DNA of 64,000 nucleotides from contig JAIUNY010000001.1 of NCBI GenBank assembly GCA_020161505.1, forward strand, positions 1-64,000. Reading direction: 5' to 3'. The position numbers and the translations under genes are program-made. Origin of the DNA: Armatimonadota bacterium (GTDB taxonomy: Bacteria > Armatimonadota > Fimbriimonadia > Fimbriimonadales > Fimbriimonadaceae). Positions 40,765-50,202 of this stretch are shown piece after piece; position 1 is the stretch's first letter; every line of letters starts with the position of its first letter. The notes beneath the pieces were generated by a model that was given only the letters and a program-made list of their open reading frames with translations, did not search any database and was not told the origin of the DNA.

Positions 40765-42524
40765 ATTTCATCCTGGATCATCTTTTCGAGACTCGGTGGA
40801 ATCGAGTCGATGGTGGCCTGATAGTCGGCACCCAGGGTCGCGGGAATGATCGAGTCGAGTGCAACGAATCTCTCGCCGTTGACAATCAAACACATCTCAA
40901 ACGCGACAAAATTCCGGTAGCTGAGGATGCCCTCGAAGAGAGGGTCGGGGGCGGATCGATCCATTCTATGGGCGGCGATGCCCTTCGCAAACTCCTGAAG
41001 CGAGGGATGCATGAACAAGATCCCCCTGATCGTGTTCATGGGTTGAAGGTAGGTGAAGGTTTTGGGCCTCCACGTGATGGAGAGCGTCGCGCCTCGCGGG
41101 ATGCCGTTCGGAAAAGACTTCTGCGTGAAGTCGGGAGCCCACCATCCAACATCGACTGGGTGATGCTCTTTGGTTTGGGCAAGGGGAAACGTGTAGCGTC
41201 TCAGTCGTGTATGGTTGAGCCAATGCTCGACCAGTCCACGCTGCGCCTCGCGCTGATCGAGAGAAATCGTGATCGTACGATCTCGAAGCAGCCTGACTCG
41301 CTCGCGTGATGAGAGCGTGGCAAAGAGTTGTGCTGGTCGGATATCCAGGGCCGGATCCCAGATGGACTCGAGCAGCGCTGAATGGAGGACGAATGCAGTT
41401 CGCTCCATTACGGGCGCAGGTAGATCCGAGAGTGCTTCGAAGTAGGTTTGGAGCGGCAGCTCCTTCCCGGGCTTGAAGAGCTTTCGGATCGCGCGCGGTG
41501 AGGCGAGTTGCTGCCACTGATCCGAAGAGTATTCAGGCCGACAGAGAACCCAGTCATCCTTGACCTGCCAATACAACCGTGTCCAGTTGGCGAGATGCCA
41601 AGCCGCTTCCAAGTTGCTCGGCCGGTCTCTGAAGCCAGTTTCGTAGGTTGGTCGGTAAGGCGTGAGCCACGCAAAAGCCGACCTCCCCGAATGAAGCAGG
41701 CTCCGCAGAACCTCAGCAGAATGCAGTGTGAGGAGGAGATCGGCGTTCTCGGAGCCAGCGACCGTTTGGTCAAAGCGGTCAAGGATTGCATTCGCCCGGT
41801 AGGTGAATTGGAACCATCTTTCAGCCTGCGTGGTTCGGAATTCGTCGCGAGAGATTTCCCCCCCTCGCTCATAGACGTCGATCCTTCCAGGTTCGAATTC
41901 TCTCTCCACGATGAGCTCGCCATCTTCTATCCGAGCTTCAGCAAACGATCCATCTGTCGCCGCGATGAGCCTTCCTTCGCCGTTGAACTCTCGGAGGTTG
42001 AAGAGTCGCCGAGCCTGTCCGTTCCCGTCGATCACGAAGAGGGCCGTCTCGCCAGGCCTGATTGTCGCCAGTTTTTCAGCTCCAATTTCACGAGCGAGTT
42101 TCCACGGCGACCTCATTTGCAGCGCCGTCGGATCCGGCTTGGGAAGATTCGACTCGAGTTCAAGCTGCTCAAGATTCCGGTCGATCTTCTCTTGAATTCT
42201 GCCAATCAACAGGGGATTTCTCTCCGGGTATCGCCACGAAGCGAGGGTTTCGGAGCTGAGAAGAGTGAAACCGCGCTCATCTTCCGTCCACCTGGCTCCC
42301 GTGACCTCCGTGAACGCGTGCAAGAACTCGGAGAGGCTTTTCTCGGGAAGGTGGACAAAGACGATTTCATCTTTCCAGCGAGCCGGGATGCGTAGCCTCA
42401 CCCCGTGCGACTGGTGGATTTGCTCAACGAGCTCGCCGAACGAGCCGTGGTAGGCGTCAATCTTCAGAAGAGGATCGCTCGGCGTGGCGAGCGCGATCGT
42501 TGCGGCCAGTGCAGAGAGTATCAC
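40743..42524 (-). CDS. Large secreted protein with STN-like N-terminal domain (paralogue 2)
   Basis: The 593-residue protein has a short signal-like start (MILSALAATIALATPSDP) and, at about residues 25-85, a domain with the STN pattern: SFGELVEQIHQSHGVRLRIP, DEIVFVHLPEKSLSEFLHAF, TGARWTEDERGFTLLS. The remainder is mostly helical/beta with many Trp and Arg, and has no family I know. It shares architecture with the gene 10 bp upstream on the same strand. STN domains occur in secretins and TonB receptors, but no barrel follows here. Confidence 0.65.
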   Translation of the reverse strand: MILSALAATIALATPSDPLLKIDAYHGSFGELVEQIHQSHGVRLRIPARWKDEIVFVHLPEKSLSEFLHAFTEVTGARWTEDERGFTLLSSETLASWRYPERNPLLIGRIQEKIDRNLEQLELESNLPKPDPTALQMRSPWKLAREIGAEKLATIRPGETALFVIDGNGQARRLFNLREFNGEGRLIAATDGSFAEARIEDGELIVEREFEPGRIDVYERGGEISRDEFRTTQAERWFQFTYRANAILDRFDQTVAGSENADLLLTLHSAEVLRSLLHSGRSAFAWLTPYRPTYETGFRDRPSNLEAAWHLANWTRLYWQVKDDWVLCRPEYSSDQWQQLASPRAIRKLFKPGKELPLQTYFEALSDLPAPVMERTAFVLHSALLESIWDPALDIRPAQLFATLSSRERVRLLRDRTITISLDQREAQRGLVEHWLNHTRLRRYTFPLAQTKEHHPVDVGWWAPDFTQKSFPNGIPRGATLSITWRPKTFTYLQPMNTIRGILFMHPSLQEFAKGIAAHRMDRSAPDPLFEGILSYRNFVAFEMCLIVNGERFVALDSIIPATLGADYQATIDSIPPSLEKMIQDEMKRAAKK

Positions 42525-42534
42525 TCTGGTCCCC

Positions 42535-44556
42535 CTAAAACCCTCCCAGGTATCGAACGTAGTCGAGCGTTTTGTCTCGGAATTTCTTCATGTAGCTCTG
42601 CACGATCTTCTCGTGGGCTTCGGGCAGGTTATTGCTGGTGCCCTGGAAGTCCTCGCCGACCAGTCCAGGAACCACGAATGCGGCTTGGGCAAGCCCCTTT
42701 TCCGGCAGCTCGAACAGCACGTGCATCATGTTGCTCGGTCGGGAGACCATGGTTTGCCCACGGAGCGGATCGGGGGTGGTCACCCCTATCTCTAAGGCGT
42801 AGCGATAAGCGGCAATCGACCTCAGAAACTGCTCGGCAGAGTTGCCGAACCAGGATTGACCCCCACCCTGCGACGCCAAGACATAGTTGGTGTACTCCCC
42901 GAGTTTTATTCGAATTTTGGTTGTTGACGGAATTCCATCGGGGAACGCAAATCCCGGCTCGCCTGGTTGTCCGCCGCGACTAGAGCGACTGCGGATCGGA
43001 GGTTGGATTTCCTCGGGATCCTCTGGCATGTCCTGAATGCCAAGATCAGAATAGTAGAACGTCCGCTCCAGAATTCGGCGAAGTTCCGGATTAGTACTCC
43101 CGAATCCCACTAGGATCTCTCCGTTCAGACTGATCTCCGTGCGTTGGGGGGCACTGAGCGCTCCATAGAGCCGCACGGCCCGCAGATCAGTGGATGCAAA
43201 CTTGGTTTCGCCGAGGAACGAGGCGTGGGTGTTCACGAAGCGCTGCTGCAAACTGTAGGGCACCTGCAGGATGGCATCGGCGTAGGTGGAGAACGGGATT
43301 TTCATTCGCGCTTCTCCCTCCTTTGGTCGAATCGAGAGCAGGGTCTTGAGCGGCCCGCGCGGGAGGGGAACCGTTCGCAGGGGGAATGAATCGCCGGGAA
43401 CCGCGACCATCCATCCGTTCCGTTCTCGGAGGCGGAGCTTGTGGGGAAGCGTGATTTGCCAGGCTTTGGCAAGCGTTTTGGGGAACCAATCAGGGCTACT
43501 CCTCCATGTTTCCACCGCCGGATCGCCAAGCAGGGCAACGACAGGTTTTTGGAATTGGGCCTGCGCGGCCCGATAGATTTCGACCTGCGGTTTTGTGAGC
43601 CAATCGCCCTCTGGTTGGCCCAACGCCTCAATCCACTTGGGTTCCAGAGGTCGTTGAAGCCTGATGGTCTTGATGATTTCGAGGCTCTCGGGCGAGAAGG
43701 AAAATTCTGTCTCGAACCCCGCTGGTGGAGTGTTATTGGGCCAGCCCGTGGTGCCATCGTTGAGCTGGATTCCTTGGGATGAGGAGAAACTTGTGCTCGA
43801 TCGCCCATCGGTGATGGGCCTGAGCCACACTTGGATTGCATCATTGCTGCTCTCAACCGTCACATAGGCAGTCGTAGCCTCTTTCACGGAATCGAGATCA
43901 GAGTTTTGAGCGCGGGGCAGGGCAGCGGTAAGATCGCGGGTGATCCGCTCGACGCTCCCCGGAAGTTTGAACTGGTGCCGGGTTGGCTGGGGCGCGAACG
44001 TCCACTTTTCTCCGGGTGGAATCCGGGCAATGGTCTCGGATCCAATGAGTCGGGCGGCTGCATTATTGGCGCGCGTCCAGATGTAACCATCGAGGCTTTG
44101 CCCCATTCGTCCGCCGCCGGGAAGATCTTCGTAAATCATCCCCTCTTCATTGGGTTTGGGGAGTTTATCGTTGGCCAGATAGGCGGGGAGCTTGGCGAGA
44201 GCTTCTTCGATCAGCGCTTTCCGTCTCGCGAGGCTGGCGGGTTCATCCCATCGATTCGGCAGGGCGACGCGGGTGAGCCTCACCCCTTCAACGACCCGCT
44301 CCCAGTTGGCGTCTGTGGCGTAAGCGATCTGATCGAGGATCGCGCGGGGTGTTTGATTAGGGGCATGAAGGTAGACGATCTCAGTTTGAAGGCTACTCGT
44401 GAGAATGAGTTTGGTGTCGACAATCTTCCCGATTTCCTCCACAAGCGCGGGCAAGGCGATGTGCCGATGCTCCATCGTGATCGGGATATCCCATGGGGAC
44501 GGTGACTCTTGGCGAGTCGTGAGCAGAGACGCAGCAACCAATAATGTGAGCGACAT
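42535..44556 (-). CDS. Large secreted protein with STN-like N-terminal domain (paralogue 1)
   Basis: The 673-residue protein has signal MSLTLLVAASLLTTRQE and STN-like region about residues 30-95: ALPALVEEIGKIVDTKLILT, EIVYLHAPNQTPRAILDQIA, TDANWERVVEGVRLTR. This aligns block for block with the next gene, so the two arose by tandem duplication and then diverged. The body includes a Pro-rich insert PEDPEEIQPPIRSRSSRGG near 535. Function unknown; location likely periplasm or outer surface. Confidence 0.65.
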   Translation of the reverse strand: MSLTLLVAASLLTTRQESPSPWDIPITMEHRHIALPALVEEIGKIVDTKLILTSSLQTEIVYLHAPNQTPRAILDQIAYATDANWERVVEGVRLTRVALPNRWDEPASLARRKALIEEALAKLPAYLANDKLPKPNEEGMIYEDLPGGGRMGQSLDGYIWTRANNAAARLIGSETIARIPPGEKWTFAPQPTRHQFKLPGSVERITRDLTAALPRAQNSDLDSVKEATTAYVTVESSNDAIQVWLRPITDGRSSTSFSSSQGIQLNDGTTGWPNNTPPAGFETEFSFSPESLEIIKTIRLQRPLEPKWIEALGQPEGDWLTKPQVEIYRAAQAQFQKPVVALLGDPAVETWRSSPDWFPKTLAKAWQITLPHKLRLRERNGWMVAVPGDSFPLRTVPLPRGPLKTLLSIRPKEGEARMKIPFSTYADAILQVPYSLQQRFVNTHASFLGETKFASTDLRAVRLYGALSAPQRTEISLNGEILVGFGSTNPELRRILERTFYYSDLGIQDMPEDPEEIQPPIRSRSSRGGQPGEPGFAFPDGIPSTTKIRIKLGEYTNYVLASQGGGQSWFGNSAEQFLRSIAAYRYALEIGVTTPDPLRGQTMVSRPSNMMHVLFELPEKGLAQAAFVVPGLVGEDFQGTSNNLPEAHEKIVQSYMKKFRDKTLDYVRYLGGF

Positions 44557-44674
44557 AGAAACCCCTAGCTACTATGGAGTCTGACGCTTCGGCTCCGTGC
44601 CGCGCTACGGCGATTTGCGAGGATTCCCGGGCGGCTTGACCGAGGCAGGTAACCTCACACCACGAGAACGGATC

Positions 44675-47320
44675 ATGAACAGCTTTGGCACCAAAACCAC
44701 AACGACGTTCGCCGGGCAAGAGCTGACTTTCTTCAGCCTGACCAAGCTCTCTGAGCAGGGTTACGACCTCGCCCGACTCCCCTACGCGCACAAGATTCTG
44801 CTGGAGAACCTGCTCCGCTTGGAAGATGGCGTGAACGTGCGCAAAGCGGATATCGAAGGGATGCTGAATTGGGACGCCAAGGCCGAACCCTCCAAGGAGA
44901 TCAGCTTCACTCCGGCCCGAGTTCTCCTGCAAGACTTTACGGGCGTGCCGTGCGTGGTCGACCTCGCCTCGATGCGCGATGCGATGGCCGAACTCGGCGG
45001 AGATCCGGAAAAGATCAATCCGCTTCAGCCGGTTGAGCTGGTTATCGACCACTCAGTCCAAATTGATAGCTACGGCTCCGATGCCTCGCTGCAGATCAAC
45101 TTGGATCTGGAATTTGAGCGGAACAACGAGCGTTACGAGTTTCTCAAATGGGGTCAGAGCGCGCTGAAAAACTTTAAGGTGGTTCCGCCGAACACGGGCA
45201 TTTGCCACCAGGTGAACCTGGAGTACCTTGCTCGAGTGGTGATGAAGGAGAATGGCGCGGCCTACCTCGACACGCTGGTGGGCACCGACAGCCACACCAC
45301 CATGATTAATGGACTGGGCGTTCTCGGATGGGGCGTGGGCGGAATTGAGGCAGAAGCCGCGATGCTGGGTCAACCCGTTTCGATGCTGATCCCGCAAGTT
45401 GTGGGCTTCAAGCTCACGGGCAAGCTCCGCGAGGGCGCGACCGCGACCGACCTGGTTTTGACCGTCACGGAAATGCTCCGCAAGCATGGCGTGGTCGGCA
45501 AATTCGTTGAATTTTTCGGGCCTGGAATCAGCAACATGCCCCTCGCTGATCGGGCGACCATCGCGAACATGGCCCCGGAATATGGCGCAACCTGCGGCCT
45601 CTTCCCGGTTGACGAGGAGACTCTGCGGTACTTGACGGTCAGCGGCCGCCCGCAAGAGCGGATCGATTTGGTTCGCGAATATTACAAGGCGCAAGGCCTG
45701 TTCCACACTCCGGAGACGCCGGAAGCGACTTACTCCGCCACGCTGGAACTCGACCTCGCGAGCGTTGAGCCCAGCGTTGCTGGCCCGAAGCGACCTCAGG
45801 ATCGAGCTCTTCTTGGCAAAGCGAAGGACAGCTTCCTCGCCGTTTTCCCGAAAAACGGCAAGTCGCCGGAGCCGGCGGGAACCGCTCTCCAAGATGGCGC
45901 GGTGGTGATCGCCGCCATCACGAGCTGCACCAACACGAGCAACCCCAGCGTGATGGTGGCGGCGGGCCTGGTCGCCCGCAAAGCCCACGCGCTTGGCTTG
46001 GCTCCCAAGCCTTGGGTGAAAACCTCTCTCGCTCCTGGCTCGCGCGTGGTCACGCGGTACCTGGAATCGGCGGGACTACTTGATGACCTGAATGCGGTCG
46101 GGTTCAACGTGGTTGGATATGGCTGCACCACTTGTATTGGCAACAGCGGCCCGCTCCCCGATGAGGTCGCCGCCGTGGTGCGTGAGCAAGACCTGGCCGT
46201 GGTCAGCGTACTCAGCGGAAACCGCAACTTCGAAGGCCGCGTGAACCAGGACGTGAAGGCGAACTATCTGATGTCGCCCCCGCTCGTCGTGGCCTACAGC
46301 TTCGCCGGATCCATCGAAATTGATCTCACGACCGAAGCCCTTGGCACGGGCAAAGACGGCCAACCGGTCTATCTCAAGGACATCTGGCCGACTCAGCAAG
46401 AAATTGCGGATGCGGTCGAAAAGAACATCACCCGAGAAATGTTTAGCAAGAGCTACGCGGGCGTGTTCGATGGGGACGAGAAGTGGCAGTCCATCGAAGT
46501 CACGGGCGGCCAACGGTACGAGTGGGACAAGGATTCCACCTATGTTAAGCAAGCCCCGTTCTTCGCAGGAATGCCGAAGGAAGCTCCGACGGAGGTTTCT
46601 GACCTGAACGGTCTAAAATGCCTTGCGATGCTCGGCGACTCGGTCACCACCGACCACATCTCTCCGGCAGGATCAATCAAGGCCACTTCTCCGGCGGGTG
46701 AATATCTGATTCATCGCGGCGTGCGACCTCACCTCTTCAACAGCTACGGCGCACGTCGTGGTCACGACGAGGTCATGGTGCGCGGCACCTTTGCCAACAT
46801 TCGGCTGCGCAATCAGCTGGCGCCTGGCACGGAGGGTGGGTTCACAACCAATTTCTTGAACGGCGAAGTCACTTCGATCTTCGAGGCGTCGATGGCCTAT
46901 CAGAATGCGGGCATCGGACTCGTGGTGATTGCGGGCAAGGAGTACGGAACAGGATCCAGCCGCGACTGGGCGGCAAAGGGAACCAGGCTTCTGGGCGTCA
47001 AGGCGGTCATTGCGGAGAGTTTCGAACGCATTCACCGCTCCAATCTGATCGGGATGGGAATTGTGCCTCTGCAGTTCAAGGACGGCGAGAATTCTGCTTC
47101 TTTGGGACTGACTGGTCAAGAAGAGTTCAGCCTGATCGGCTTGAAGGATGGAATTGCGAGCGGATTCTCAAGCGGCAAGGTTCTCCAGGTTCGCGCCACG
47201 ACTGAGGCGGGCGACGTCAAAACTTTCGACGTTAGGTGTCGGATCGACACGCCTACCGAAGCCGAGTACTACCGCCATGGCGGTGTGCTTCAGTACGTTC
47301 TTCGTAGTCTGCTGAACTAG
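44675..47320 (+). CDS. acnA: Aconitate hydratase AcnA
   Basis: Isomerises citrate to isocitrate in the TCA cycle. The 881 residues show the [4Fe-4S] ligands: [12 protein letters not shown] near 422 (first Cys) and [13 protein letters not shown] near 485 (two Cys), the substrate segment [21 protein letters not shown] near 206, and the swivelling C-domain with [16 protein letters not shown]. Start ATG 44675 (MNSFGTK) matches the family N-terminus; an in-frame start 78 bp upstream is unlikely. GAGAACGG precedes it. Confidence 0.96.
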   Translation: MNSFGTKTTTTFAGQELTFFSLTKLSEQGYDLARLPYAHKILLENLLRLEDGVNVRKADIEGMLNWDAKAEPSKEISFTPARVLLQDFTGVPCVVDLASMRDAMAELGGDPEKINPLQPVELVIDHSVQIDSYGSDASLQINLDLEFERNNERYEFLKWGQSALKNFKVVPPNTGICHQVNLEYLARVVMKENGAAYLDTLVGTDSHTTMINGLGVLGWGVGGIEAEAAMLGQPVSMLIPQVVGFKLTGKLREGATATDLVLTVTEMLRKHGVVGKFVEFFGPGISNMPLADRATIANMAPEYGATCGLFPVDEETLRYLTVSGRPQERIDLVREYYKAQGLFHTPETPEATYSATLELDLASVEPSVAGPKRPQDRALLGKAKDSFLAVFPKNGKSPEPAGTALQDGAVVIAAITSCTNTSNPSVMVAAGLVARKAHALGLAPKPWVKTSLAPGSRVVTRYLESAGLLDDLNAVGFNVVGYGCTTCIGNSGPLPDEVAAVVREQDLAVVSVLSGNRNFEGRVNQDVKANYLMSPPLVVAYSFAGSIEIDLTTEALGTGKDGQPVYLKDIWPTQQEIADAVEKNITREMFSKSYAGVFDGDEKWQSIEVTGGQRYEWDKDSTYVKQAPFFAGMPKEAPTEVSDLNGLKCLAMLGDSVTTDHISPAGSIKATSPAGEYLIHRGVRPHLFNSYGARRGHDEVMVRGTFANIRLRNQLAPGTEGGFTTNFLNGEVTSIFEASMAYQNAGIGLVVIAGKEYGTGSSRDWAAKGTRLLGVKAVIAESFERIHRSNLIGMGIVPLQFKDGENSASLGLTGQEEFSLIGLKDGIASGFSSGKVLQVRATTEAGDVKTFDVRCRIDTPTEAEYYRHGGVLQYVLRSLLN

Positions 47321-47359
47321 ATCTTGCCATGAAGAATCAATTCGCGGGCGGAGGAGGAG

Positions 47360-48091
47360 ATGCTTGATCGACTCCCCGCTCGCGGAACTCTTTTGAACAC
47401 CCTCACCGTCGTCGTGGGTTCGCTCATCGGGCTCGCGGCGGGCGGGGCTATTCCTGCGAATTGGGAGAAAACCGCGATCACCGGCATTGGATTGGCGACG
47501 CTGGGCATCGGTATTTCGATGTTTCTGAAGTCAAAAAATCCGCTGATCATTGTCATGGCGATGGTTTTCGGTGGCTTGCTGGGTGAGCTGCTCGGGATTT
47601 CTCCCGGTTTAGATCATCTCGCCGAGTTTGCGCGGAGTGCGCTAGGTGCTGGCAGCGACTTCAATGCCGGACTCGTGACCGCCTCTGTTCTGTTCTGCAT
47701 CGGCCCGATGACCCTGCTCGGATGCTTGGAAGACGGTCTCGAGCGCAAAATAGAACTGCTCGGTCTTAAATCGCTTCTCGATGGAGTGGCCTCGGTTTTT
47801 CTCGCTGCAACTTTGGGAATCGGTGTGCTGTTCTCTGCGGTGGTCGTTCTTGTGTTTCAAGGTGCCCTGACGGCGCTCGCATCGCCCCTCCGGGGTTTAC
47901 GAGAGAAGCCGGAATTGCTTGCCGAAACCACCGCAACGGGCGGACTGATCATGATGGCGATTGGTTGCGGTTTGACGGGAATTCATGACTTTGCCAGCGA
48001 AGTGTTCCTCCCGAGCCTGGCCATGGCTCCGCTTTTGACTCTGCTCTGGCAGAAAATTGAGACTCGCACAAGCCCGAAACCATCCGAATAG
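47360..48091 (+). CDS. DUF554 family membrane protein
   Basis: The 243-residue integral membrane protein has six to seven hydrophobic segments. The start GTLLNTLTVVVGSLIGLAAGG and the middle ITASVLFCIGPMTLLGCLEDG-type block (VTASVLFCIGPMTLLG here) are DUF554 hallmarks. Suspected transporter, no substrate known. A strong GGAGGAGGAG precedes the ATG. Probably read with acnA (39 bp gap). Confidence 0.88.
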   Translation: MLDRLPARGTLLNTLTVVVGSLIGLAAGGAIPANWEKTAITGIGLATLGIGISMFLKSKNPLIIVMAMVFGGLLGELLGISPGLDHLAEFARSALGAGSDFNAGLVTASVLFCIGPMTLLGCLEDGLERKIELLGLKSLLDGVASVFLAATLGIGVLFSAVVVLVFQGALTALASPLRGLREKPELLAETTATGGLIMMAIGCGLTGIHDFASEVFLPSLAMAPLLTLLWQKIETRTSPKPSE

Positions 48092-48095
48092 CGCG

Positions 48096-48101
48096 TAAAA
48101 T
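48096..48101 (+). promoter_or_regulatory. -10 box TAAAAT, leaderless promoter of the S9 peptidase gene
   Basis: CGTAAAAT ends 7 nt before ATG 48109. An ATG at 48100 overlaps this box and would not be in the message. Confidence 0.5.
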
Positions 48102-48108
48102 GCGCCCC

Positions 48109-50202
48109 ATGTTTGACCGATTCTCGCGGCTTCTGGCGGCAGTCCTCCTCAGCAGTGGGGTTGCCGCATGCTGGGGACAAGATCGCTGGGCGTCAATGCC
48201 TGGCTTTGAAAACTACCGAAACGCTCAGTCCGAGGCTCGCAAGGGGCGTCCCGCCACATTCTCGGGCCGCTGGCTGAATGACGATCAGTTCGAGTACACG
48301 GACGCCAAGGGATCGCGCAAGGTCTTTGACTTTCGCACAATGGAGGTTGTGTCGGTCAATTGGCCCAGCGTGGCGCTGGATCCTCTCCCCGTGCCTCAGA
48401 GCCCGGCGCGGGGTCGTCAGTTCGCCCGGGTCGTAGCCCCAGGGGGGAAGGTTGCGGCAGAGACAAGCGGCGGAAACGTGTTGCTCATCGAAGGAGAGAA
48501 GCGGACGCCGATCACGACGGACGGCGGAGTAGACCGAAAAGTCAAATATGGATCAGCCAGCTGGGTGTACGGTGAGGAGCTGGAGCAAAGAGACGCGATG
48601 GGGTTCTCTCCCGACGGGAGCAAACTGTGGTTTTATCGGTTCGACGAACGCGAGGTTCCGATTTATCACCTGGCAACCAGCCAGTCGGAAACCTACACGG
48701 ATCTCGAGACCGAGGCGTATCCCAAGCCTGGATTCCCGAATCCGGAAGTTGACTTAATGGTCTATAACGTCGCAACCAAGAAAACCACTAAGATTCAAGT
48801 CCGTCCTGGAGCATTCAACGAGGGGATTGGGCACTACGTTTACGGGATCACGTGGCGTGCGGACAGCTCGGAACTGATGTTCCACCGCATGAACCGCAAG
48901 CAAAATCATCGCGAGCTCTGCGCGGCAGATCCCGCATCCGGCGCCGTTCGAGTAATTGATTCTGAGAAGGCCGAGACCGGCTGGGTGGAATACGGGCCAC
49001 TGGCCGACTTCTCAGAGCAGTCGAACCGCACGGAGGCTGGCCCTCCCCCGATGCGGGATCGGATGCTGATCATGACGGAGGCCAGCGGGTTCTACAATCT
49101 CGATTGGCTCGATACCCGGGCGGGCAAGCGATCAGCCGTCACACGCTTGAGGCAGGATGTGCTCCGTGTGTTACGCCGTGATGCTCAGCAGGGTCTGATC
49201 TGGGTTCTCGCGGGCGGCGAGGGGGAGCCGTATCGACAGCAAGTCTGGAGGGTGAGGGATGACGGGACAGATGCCAAAAGACTGACCGATCCAGAAACAC
49301 ATCACACCGTGAACTTGAGTCCTGATGGCAGCAAGTTGATGGATGTTGCTCAACACGGCGACCATCCACCGATGCTTCGAGCTCTCGATGGGAACGGGAA
49401 GCTGCTGGCGGTTCTAGAGCAGGAAACTCATCGCTCGACGATGCCCGCCGCGAAGTGGATGAAGACGAAATCGACGGATGGATCGGTCGATCTTTATTTC
49501 CGCGTAAGCTACCCGCTCGGATTTGAGGCGTCCAAGAAGTACCCGGTCCTCTTCGATGTCTACGGAGGGCCGCTGCCCCACCTGTGGGGTTCTCCGGCTG
49601 AAACTTACAGCTTGAGCGACGTACTCGCATCGGCCGGGTTCCTTGTGATTGATGTCTATCCTCGTGGCGGGACGGGACGTGGGCGCGCTTTCCGACAAGC
49701 AATCTACGAGAAGCTTGGCATCATTGAGATCGACGACATCGCCGCGATCGCCCGGGCGGTTGGCGCTCTCCCGTACGCTGAGAAGTCGAAGTTTGGCATC
49801 CACGGCACCTCCTACGGCGGATACGCGAGTGCGATGGCACTGTTGCGCTATCCAGACCTCTTCCACGCCGCGAGCGCTTCCTCAATGGTCAGCGACTGGC
49901 GGAACTACGACACCACCTACACGGAGCGCTACATGGGCCTCCTTCCCGAGAATCGGGAAGCTTACGAAGCGGGCAGCACGATGAACTACGCCAATCAGCT
50001 AAAGGGATGGCTGATGCTCTACTACGGCACCTCTGATGACAACACCCACCCGAGCAACACCCTTCAACTTGCTCGGGCTCTTCAGCGAGCGGGGAAGTCG
50101 TTTGAGCTTCAGGCCGGAGTGGATCAGGGCCACAGCGGGCTCAACCAATCACGAATGATGGAGTTCTTTATTGAACGATTGATCCTAAATCCGGACCGTT
50201 AA
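48109..50202 (+). CDS. S9 family (dipeptidyl-peptidase IV-like) serine peptidase
   Basis: The 697-residue exported peptidase has signal MFDRFSRLLAAVLLSSGVAAC with a possible lipobox VAAC. An N-terminal beta-propeller (DPP IV type, about residues 60-400) precedes the alpha/beta hydrolase: nucleophile GTSYGGYASAMAL (Ser near 573), Asp in YGTSDDNTHPSN, His in GVDQGHSGLN. Likely releases dipeptides from periplasmic peptides. Stop overlaps the convergent photolyase-like gene by 4 bases. Confidence 0.9.
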   Translation: MFDRFSRLLAAVLLSSGVAACWGQDRWASMPGFENYRNAQSEARKGRPATFSGRWLNDDQFEYTDAKGSRKVFDFRTMEVVSVNWPSVALDPLPVPQSPARGRQFARVVAPGGKVAAETSGGNVLLIEGEKRTPITTDGGVDRKVKYGSASWVYGEELEQRDAMGFSPDGSKLWFYRFDEREVPIYHLATSQSETYTDLETEAYPKPGFPNPEVDLMVYNVATKKTTKIQVRPGAFNEGIGHYVYGITWRADSSELMFHRMNRKQNHRELCAADPASGAVRVIDSEKAETGWVEYGPLADFSEQSNRTEAGPPPMRDRMLIMTEASGFYNLDWLDTRAGKRSAVTRLRQDVLRVLRRDAQQGLIWVLAGGEGEPYRQQVWRVRDDGTDAKRLTDPETHHTVNLSPDGSKLMDVAQHGDHPPMLRALDGNGKLLAVLEQETHRSTMPAAKWMKTKSTDGSVDLYFRVSYPLGFEASKKYPVLFDVYGGPLPHLWGSPAETYSLSDVLASAGFLVIDVYPRGGTGRGRAFRQAIYEKLGIIEIDDIAAIARAVGALPYAEKSKFGIHGTSYGGYASAMALLRYPDLFHAASASSMVSDWRNYDTTYTERYMGLLPENREAYEAGSTMNYANQLKGWLMLYYGTSDDNTHPSNTLQLARALQRAGKSFELQAGVDQGHSGLNQSRMMEFFIERLILNPDR

